From: Cycas panzhihuaensis
Lineage: Eukaryota; Cycadophyta
Direction: 5' to 3'
Length of the DNA: 64,000 nt
NCBI GenBank assembly: GCA_023213395.1
Contig: CM041465.1
Location: 113,033,741-113,097,740 of the forward strand
Shown in pieces: positions 57,913-64,000 of the stretch (its first letter is position 1; every line of letters begins with the position of its first letter). The notes beneath the pieces were generated by a model. The model had not been told where the DNA came from and ran no database searches. It saw nothing but the letters and a program-made list of their open reading frames with translations. The translations under genes were made by a program, and so were the position numbers.

Positions 57913-59140
57913 CCTAGTAAAAGCCCATATGTAGCACCCATCATCTTAGTTCACAAGAAGGATGGCTCTTTCCAACTTTATGTTGACTATTGTGCACTCA
58001 ATAAAATCACCATAAAAGATAAGTTTCCCACGCCATGAATTGATGACATGTTAGATGAAATCCATGGCGCTGCAATTTTCACTAAACTTGATTTATAGTT
58101 AGGATACTACCAAATCCCCATCTTGCCAAAAGATCAACATAAAATAACTTTCCAAACCCACCATGGCCATTTTGAGTTCCAGGCCATGCCCTTTAGCCTA
58201 TGTAATGCTCCAACCACCTTTTAGGCCCTCATGAACAAAATATTTTCCCTATATTTATGAAAATTTATCATCATCTTCTTTGATGATATTCTTATCTATA
58301 GCTCAAACATGCCCGCCTACATCCCACATCTAGAAACAATCCTTCAAATCCTAGCTGAGAATAAACTGTATGCTAAGCTCTCCAAATGTGAATTCTGGAA
58401 ATCTGAATTACAGTACCTTGGGCATATTATATCCTTTGCAGGGGTTCATATGGATCCTGATAAAATCTGTGTCATCATTAATTGGCCAACCCTAAAAACC
58501 CTGACCCAATTATGGGATTTCCTAGGACTTACTGAGTTCTATCGACGGTTCGTTTGAAATTATGCCATCCTAACCACTCCCTTAACCCATTTACTTCGGA
58601 AGGATTCCTTCCAGTGGTCCCCCTCAGCTAATGAGGCCTTCCTCCATTTAAAGGAGGTCATGACAACCACCCCAGTCTTGGCCTCCCCTAACTTTTCTCG
58701 GCCTTTCTAATTAGAATGTGATGCCTCTAGGTTTGGATTAGGTGTGGTCTTAATGCAAGACTTCCACCCCATTGCCTTCGAAAGTCAAAAACTCAAAGAT
58801 CATAAGTGTAGACTTTCCACTTATTAAAAATAAATGCAGGTCATCCTCCATGATATTGACAAGTGGTGACAGTATCTACTTGGTTCTAAATTCACTATCC
58901 TTACTTATCATTATATCCTTCGTCGTTTACTAGATCAACCAGTCCTCTCAGAAGAGCAGGCAAAATGGGTCGACTGTCTCCAAGTTTTTGATCTTACAAT
59001 CACATATAAAAAGGGAAAAGATAATATTGTGGTAGATGCTCTCTCGAGGTTGCCTTCACCTACACTGGGTAATAGCACCGATCATATTAAGGACCCCACC
59101 ATTTATGCTATTTCCTCCCCACAACTGATATGGCTATAGG
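57913..59140 (+). pseudogene. pol: Element G reverse transcriptase and RNase H
   Basis: RT blocks: [54 protein letters not shown] and an intact FFDDILIYS at 58276-58302 (catalytic Asp pair at 58282-58287). The thumb is open at 58309-58557 (KLSKCEFWKSELQYLGHIIS). RNase H follows with LECDASRFGLGVVLMQ, AFESQKLK, YLLGSKFTILTYH and NIVVDALSRLP. Nine or so stops remain; most replace Gln (CAA/CAG) or Arg (CGA), for example before NYAILTTPL and in KW-QYLLG. Confidence 0.92.
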
Positions 59141-60420
59141 ATTTAGCCATGGCTAACCAAAACCAACATGATTTTGCGCATTGGGCCAATAAGGTCCACA
59201 CTCATAAGGATTGGTCCATCCATAATAATCTTCTCTTATACCAAAATCGCATATTCGTCTATCCCCTCTTAGTTTTTATCTCATGGATTTTATCAGAATA
59301 TCATTCTTCCCCTCTTGGCAGCCACTCTGGGTTTGATAAAACTTACTGTAGGATTTGTTCTGACTTCTTTTAGCTAGCAATGAAATCCACCATCCTTACC
59401 TTTGTCTCAGAATGTGATACATGCCAACGTAACAAAGCTGATACAAAACCCCAATTGGGCCTCCTTCAACCATTGCACATCCCACAAGGTAAATGGCAAG
59501 ATATTGCCATGGACTTTATAACGGGCCTACCACCATCTACTGGATATGACTCCATTTTAGTAGTCATAGATCAGTTGATAAAATATGCCTGCTTCTTGCC
59601 CGTCCATACAACGTATAAAGCCCTACACATTGCTGACATCTACATCCAGACAATATTTCGTTTGTACGGTTTTCCATCCACCATTATATACGATCACGAC
59701 AAAAAATTCACTAGCTCCTTTTGGCAAGAGCTATTCTATGCATCAGGTACATCATTCAACATGAGTTCTGCATACCATCCACAAACAGATGACCAATCTG
59801 AGGTCCTTAACAAAACTCTGGAGACCTACTTACGTTGCTTTGCATCTGATCACCAGTTTAAATGGACATCATGGCTCACTCTAACTGAGTATTGGTATAA
59901 CTCCTCACACCATTCAGCCATTGGAATGTCCCCATTTTTGGCTCTCTATGGGTATCTTCTCCGTCCCACCACACCTTAGCTACCAACCTCCGTACAACAA
60001 CAGTTCAACAAAAATTACAGCATATGGACCAAATTCTCCACACCCTTAAACAAAACCTATTCATGGCCCAAAATTGAATGAAACAATTAGCAGATTGCCA
60101 CCGCTCTGATCGCTCCTTCAATATTGGGGATCTAGTATTTCTTCGTCTCCAACTGTATAAGCAACAATCCCTTCGCCATCATAAGAACCACAAACTTAGC
60201 CCTCGATATTATGGCCCCTACAAAGTCCTTAAACGTATTGGTGATGTTGCATATGCTCTCGACCTTCCCCCCATCACAAATATCCATAATGTTTTTTATG
60301 TCTCATGTCTTCAGAAGTGTTTAAGCAAAACCCATATTCCCCAGACAACCATTCTAATTTTGGATGAAGAGCAAACCTTATCTGTACCTCCAGAACGTAT
60401 CCTAGCTACCAGACAATGAC
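59141..60420 (+). pseudogene. pol: Element G integrase
   Basis: The zinc finger is traceable: HSSPLGSHSGFDKT (His), then ECDTCQRNK (Cys pair). The core at 59380-59979 keeps D in WQDIAMDFITGLP, D in IIYDHDKKFTSSFWQ and E in DDQSEVLNKTLETYL, so the triad is intact. A frameshift near 59980-60075 separates the C-terminal part (60078-60419), which holds FNIGDLVFLRLQLYKQ, SPRYYGPYKVLKRIGDVAY (GPY box) and IHNVFYVSCLQKCL. The parts are individually well kept but not joined in one frame. Confidence 0.92.
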
Positions 60421-60535
60421 ATCTCCAGAATCGATCCATTTTAGAATATTTGATACAGTGGATAAGCTTCACCTCTGACGAAGCAACTTGGGAGTCTGAT
60501 GAGTTTGTCAAAAAGCACCTGCATCTTACCTACCT
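60420..60535 (+). pseudogene. Element G chromodomain
   Basis: After a stop at 60418 the same frame continues RSILEYLIQWISF, then DEATWESDEFVKKHLHLTYL. This is the chromodomain pattern (aromatic WxSF/WESxE) at the end of chromovirus integrase, thought to recognise methylated histone H3 and direct insertion. The stop, TGA after ATRQ, lies where a family Arg codon CGA or Trp codon is expected. Confidence 0.85.
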
Positions 60536-60551
60536 TGAGGACTCGACATCT

Positions 60552-60565
60552 TAGAGGAGGGGACT
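60552..60565 (+). promoter_or_regulatory. Element G polypurine tract
   Basis: TAGAGGAGGGGACT abuts the 3' LTR. Confidence 0.85.
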
Positions 60566-60939
60566 TGTTACATAACTTATTTGGCTAAGTTATGTAAACC
60601 ACTATGGAACTTTGTGCATCTGTCATCTAGCAGACCAATAGTATGCATGGGCACTACTGTCTAATAGAATGTAAAGCCGCTTAGGCCACCAATAGGATTA
60701 CATGTATAAGACCCTATTTTGTCTATATAAGGGTCATAAATTGTAAATGATGGTTATCTTGATAGAATATTTTTATAAAGATTGTGCTGCGGTACTTTCT
60801 ATCTTTTGGTGATCATTTAGCACTCTGGAGTTCTTGTGAAGCTCTTGGTTAGCTTGTTTACTTTGTTAGATAAGTAGACGTTGCTGTGACTATTAAATTC
60901 TCTGTTGTCTCAAGAGTATCAGCGAGAAGAAATGTCTCA
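60566..60939 (+). repeat. Element G 3' LTR
   Basis: 374 bp, TGTTACATAACTTATTT to AATGTCTCA, followed by AATTA. Confidence 0.95.
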
Positions 60940-61800
60940 AATTAATAATATACTTAGGTTGTAAAATTAATATTTTTTATTTAGATTGATAGATCTATAG
61001 ACCAAGAAAATAGTGTAGAAGACATAAGTCTATTATTTTAAATTTATTCATTAGAATAGATTTTAATTCATGGATATTAAAAAATAGAGATCCAATTATT
61101 GCAATATCATCAACATAAATAATTAAAATGGTAATATTATTATCTTGTCATTTAAGATAAAGGTTAGGATTACTAATACATTTAATGTATCCATTCTTAA
61201 GGAGATAATTGTTAAGTTTAATGTACCAAGCCTAAAGGGCTTGTTTTAGACCATATAAATAATTTTTTAGTTTACAAACGAGATTGGGGTTAGATACAAA
61301 ATTAGGGTGTTGGGATATAGAGACTTCTTTAATAAGATCATTGCTTAGAAAGACACTCTTTACATCTATTTGATGTATTTTCTAACTAAATTTTATTATA
61401 AGAGTAATAATAGTTTTGATTGTATTCATTTTGGCAATAGGAGTAAAATTTTTAATATAGTTAGTACCATCCATTTAATAAAAAACTTTAGCTACCAAGC
61501 ATGTCTTATACTTTTCTATAACTTCTTCAGAGTTGTATTTGGTTTAGTAAACCAATTTATAGTCTATTAGATTTTTACTTGGTGGTAAAGGAACTAAATT
61601 CCAAATTGAATTCTTTTGAAGAGTATCATATTCTACTTGCATGGGTTATTACCATATAGGATTATTACAAGCTTCTTTCAATATTTTAGGATCATTATTA
61701 GCTATTACTTTGGCCATTAAGGTAAAATTATATTATAACTTTTATGATAAAGTTCTGTTGGTATCTAATGGATTATCAACATCATAACCAACATCAAAAA
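60940..61800 (-). pseudogene. pol: Element H reverse transcriptase
   Basis: Minus-strand copia RT. It contains ILIIYVDDIAIIGSLFF with an intact YVDD near 61105-61120, and FKIIDLCLL on the far side of the box. Upstream blocks around 61570-61230 correspond to KW.YK.K and SLYGLKQA-type regions, with stops and frame changes. The domain continues across the G insertion into the RT end and RNase H at 54674-53896. Confidence 0.8.
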
Positions 61801-62770
61801 AGGTTTTTGAAACTCAAATTAGTTATTTATTTTTAGAAGATTGGCTGGAAGAAGAAGATGGATCTTATGTATGAGGTTCAATTAGAGTCCACTTTTGGAC
61901 TTGTGTGGATAGACTTTTAATTACTTCACTATCAGCTTGTCTTTCTAAAGGATCTATTAAGTAAGTATTAATTACTAGACTTTCACTAGGAAGTTATACT
62001 TGATTGGAGTTTGATGAGGATCCCTTTTCATAAAAAATAATATCATATAGAATTAAGATTTTGAGTGTGATAGGATATAATAACCTATAAGCTTTAATAT
62101 CCTTAATATATCCAACAAAGATAAATTTAGAGCTTTTAGGATCTAGTTTCTTATATTTTTTTTTTGGATTGTGTCCCTAAGTAATGTTGCTAAAGATTTT
62201 AAGATGTTTTATGGATGATTTATGATCAGACCACTTTTGTTATGTGTAACATGATATAAAAATTTACTTGGCAATCTATTTAACAAATAGTTGGTATAAG
62301 TAATTATTTCATCCTATAGTTTTACATCTAGACTTTGTGCCTGTAACATGTATATGGTTATTTCAACTAGTGTATAATTATTGTGTTTAGCAACATCATT
62401 TTGTTGGGGAGTATAGGTAGTGAAATATTAAAATCTTATTCTATACTTTTTGTAATATGAAGTGAAGTCATTACTCAAATATTCTTTGTTAGTATTAGAT
62501 CTAAACATTTTAATTTTTGAGTTGGATGGATTTTCAGCTAATATTTTGAATTCAACAAAGATATCAAATACTTGACTTCTAGTTTTAAGCATATAGACCA
62601 AATACTTTTTAGAAAAATCATCAACAAATATAATAAAATATTTACTTCTAGAGTATAATGGTACTTGGAAAGGATCATAGATATCTATATGTACAAGTTT
62701 GAGCAATAAATTTTCTCAAAATGAGGTCTGATGAGGAAATGGATCCATGTGTTATTTACCTATTACATAG
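61801..62770 (-). pseudogene. pol: Element H integrase
   Basis: The minus frame 62706-62428 reads MLKLVHIDIYDPFQVPLYSR (first catalytic Asp in HID), then KYFIIFVDDFSKKYLVYMLK, FDIFVEFKILAENPSNSK and KIKMFRSNTNKEYLSNDF, where the second catalytic Asp is replaced by Asn (SNTNKEY in place of SDNG-type). Downstream the box TPQQNDVAKHNN has lost the catalytic Glu (family AER). It is disabled in two active-site residues as well as by stops. The end continues to about 62090 with copia C-terminal blocks. Confidence 0.85.
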
Positions 62771-63765
62771 GCTTAACTAACACCATAAACTATTGATAAA
62801 GGTAAAATCCCATGTGCCATATCATTTGCGTTAAATATAATAGTTTTTCATAACTTGTATGGCCAAATTGTGTATGCTAGATCTTACTTATAGGGTCAAA
62901 TTTGGTTATAAAAGTAGTGAAAGGATTAGTTTTAGAGTATTTTAAATTTGGCAAGCTATATAAACCTATTTTATAATTAGTAGGTCTTGAAGTAATAGGT
63001 TTGAATTTGTTAAATGGTTGCTTGATAATAAATTTATCTTTCCAGAATTTGACAATAAGGTCTTTCTAGCAAATTTGATAAATGGATAAAAGATTATGTA
63101 ATAAACCTAAAATATAAAATACATCCTTAATAGAACCATCTTTGAAAGAAACTTCACTAGTTCCTTTGACTTTTAATTAAGAACCACTTCTAAATAAGAT
63201 TTTTTCTTCAAAATTAGAATTCAATTGATAGGTAGATAAGTATTCTTGGTATCCCATTATATGGTGGAAAGCACTAGAATCTAAGATCCACAAAGATGGT
63301 TATGAAGTAGGAGCAAAAAAAGTAAATGTAGTAGTAGTTAGAGAAATATTAGAATTATGGGATTGTAATTGGATCCATTTTTAAGCTTTACATGCTTTAG
63401 AGGTATTTATGTTCCTATAAATGTCTATTTTATGCTTTTTTTTATGGCAGTAGGCACAACTAACATTTTGATTATTATTATTAGGATTGAAATTATTCCT
63501 TTTTTAGAATGTTTGTTTAGATGAATTTTGATTTTGTGATGGCCTTTAGTAGTTAGTATTTTTATTATAATTATTTAAAGTAGAACCTCTATAAGGATTT
63601 TAGAATTTAGGATGATTATTATAATTATTTAAAAAAATATTTTGGTTTCTAGGTTTGTTTGGTGTCTTAGACTTAGAAAAAAAGGCATGTGAAGGATCTT
63701 ATATTTTTTCAATTTATATTAACATAGTATGGCATTCAACTAATGTTTCATGAAAACTTGGCCTC
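62771..63765 (-). pseudogene. gag: Element H gag end, zinc knuckle and protease region
   Basis: The minus strand at about 63460-63415 gives CAYCHKKKHKIDIY, a CCHC knuckle whose last Cys is Tyr. Upstream (63700-63480) it is rich in Asn, Pro, Gln and Arg, with stops. Downstream, to 62771, the protease and pre-integrase stretches are degraded; the segment 63300-63200 (SWILDSSAFHHIMGYQEYL-like) corresponds to the copia protease, with DSS in place of DSG. Confidence 0.72.
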
Positions 63766-64000
63766 TTTAGTTATCTTTGGATCACGTTGGTAAATTGATG
63801 CACGTTTATGATTTTATTGATGACGATTGATGTATGTTAATTCTATTTGATGGATTAGGCCTTGTTTTGTTGAAATGATACATGATTATTGATTGATGAA
63901 ATGTAATGAATGATGATGTAGTAGATATTTCTATCATTCTGCCGATGATGTAAACTATGGCAACATAGTTTTCTTTATGACTAACTTAACCTCATACTTC
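63766..64000. other. Right-edge sequence, unassigned
   Basis: The gag-like texture ends near 63765. The remaining 235 bp are TG/GAT-rich (GATTGATGTATG, GATGATGTAG and similar strings) with no coding signal. It may be the start of another insertion cut by the edge. Confidence 0.35.

Larger units (their letters stand above)
54675..60939 (+). mobile_element. Element G: Ty3/gypsy chromovirus
   Basis: Two LTRs of 374 bp each (54675-55048, 60566-60939). Flanks GATTA and AATTA form a target duplication with one mismatch in element H. The initiator-Met primer core TGGTATCAGAGC is intact and a purine tract precedes the 3' LTR. Order: gag, protease, RT, RNase H, integrase, chromodomain. A hand count gives about 40 LTR differences in 374 positions, mostly transitions. 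It is the best-preserved autonomous-type element here, with a 302-codon and a 199-codon open stretch, yet still full of stops. Confidence 0.96.
53477..64000 (-). mobile_element. Element H: Ty1/copia retrotransposon, runs off right edge, split by G
   Basis: On the minus strand, from the right edge: gag with zinc knuckle, integrase, RT up to about 60950, then chromovirus G, then RNase H, purine tract and 3' LTR (53885-53477). The target duplication of G (GATTA / AATTA) shows that the two halves were contiguous. The 5' LTR and start lie beyond the window. All frames carry stops. Confidence 0.87.

Noticed and set aside
1-64000. TAA and TAG read as glutamine, as in a ciliate-type genetic code
   Set aside because: Many stops do stand at Gln sites, but TGA at Arg sites and TAG/TGA at Trp sites are equally clear, frameshifts are common, and the non-coding LTR pairs show the same transition-rich decay. 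Ordinary mutation of silenced repeats explains all of it.

Overview
This window is plant nuclear DNA made almost entirely of decayed, nested retrotransposons. I find no intact host gene, no tRNA or rRNA gene and no CRISPR array. Ty1/copia elements with tRNA-iMet primer sites, Ty3/gypsy chromoviruses with a C-terminal chromodomain, and an L1-type LINE carrying an RNase H domain together point to a land plant with a large, repeat-rich, AT-rich genome. A gymnosperm would fit, but the sequence does not settle the species.

Layout, left to right. (1) 1-2881: minus-strand Ty1/copia element (Z), cut by the window edge; gag, integrase and the first part of reverse transcriptase remain. (2) 3221-9628: complete plus-strand copia element A with two 363-bp LTRs. 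(3) 9634-12240: GC-richer unidentified block. (4) 12240-14365: 5' part of a minus-strand non-autonomous LTR element (C3). (5) 16447-32521: plus-strand copia element B, split by two minus-strand non-autonomous LTR elements of one family, C1 (18796-23052, in gag) and C2 (23593-29170, in the protease region). (6) about 34100-52346: plus-strand copia element E in three pieces. It is interrupted by copia element D (34939-45968), which carries a 4.7-kb LINE (38266-43001), and by minus-strand chromovirus F (46218-51894); a solo LTR follows at 52347-52748. (7) 53477-64000: minus-strand copia element H, running off the right edge and interrupted by plus-strand chromovirus G (54675-60939).

Each complete insertion was delimited from its LTR pair, primer-binding site, polypurine tract and short target-site duplication. 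The D, solo-LTR and LINE duplications are perfect; the others carry one or two mismatches. Divergence by hand count fits the nesting order: C2 LTRs about 7%, against clearly more for its host B. All coding regions carry stops and frameshifts. Most stops replace Gln, Arg or Trp codons, as expected from C-to-T decay on either strand, so nothing here should encode a working enzyme.

The most unusual material is the C family. Its members have about 4 kb of non-coding interior after the primer site, and in C1 and C2 a lone gag-like reading frame pressed against the 3' polypurine tract. Their LTRs carry three successive hairpins, with pair-preserving substitutions between copies. Other structural points are 1.6-1.7 kb leaders between primer site and gag in A, B and D, and a second polypurine-like tract 79-100 bp upstream of the real one in the same three elements.
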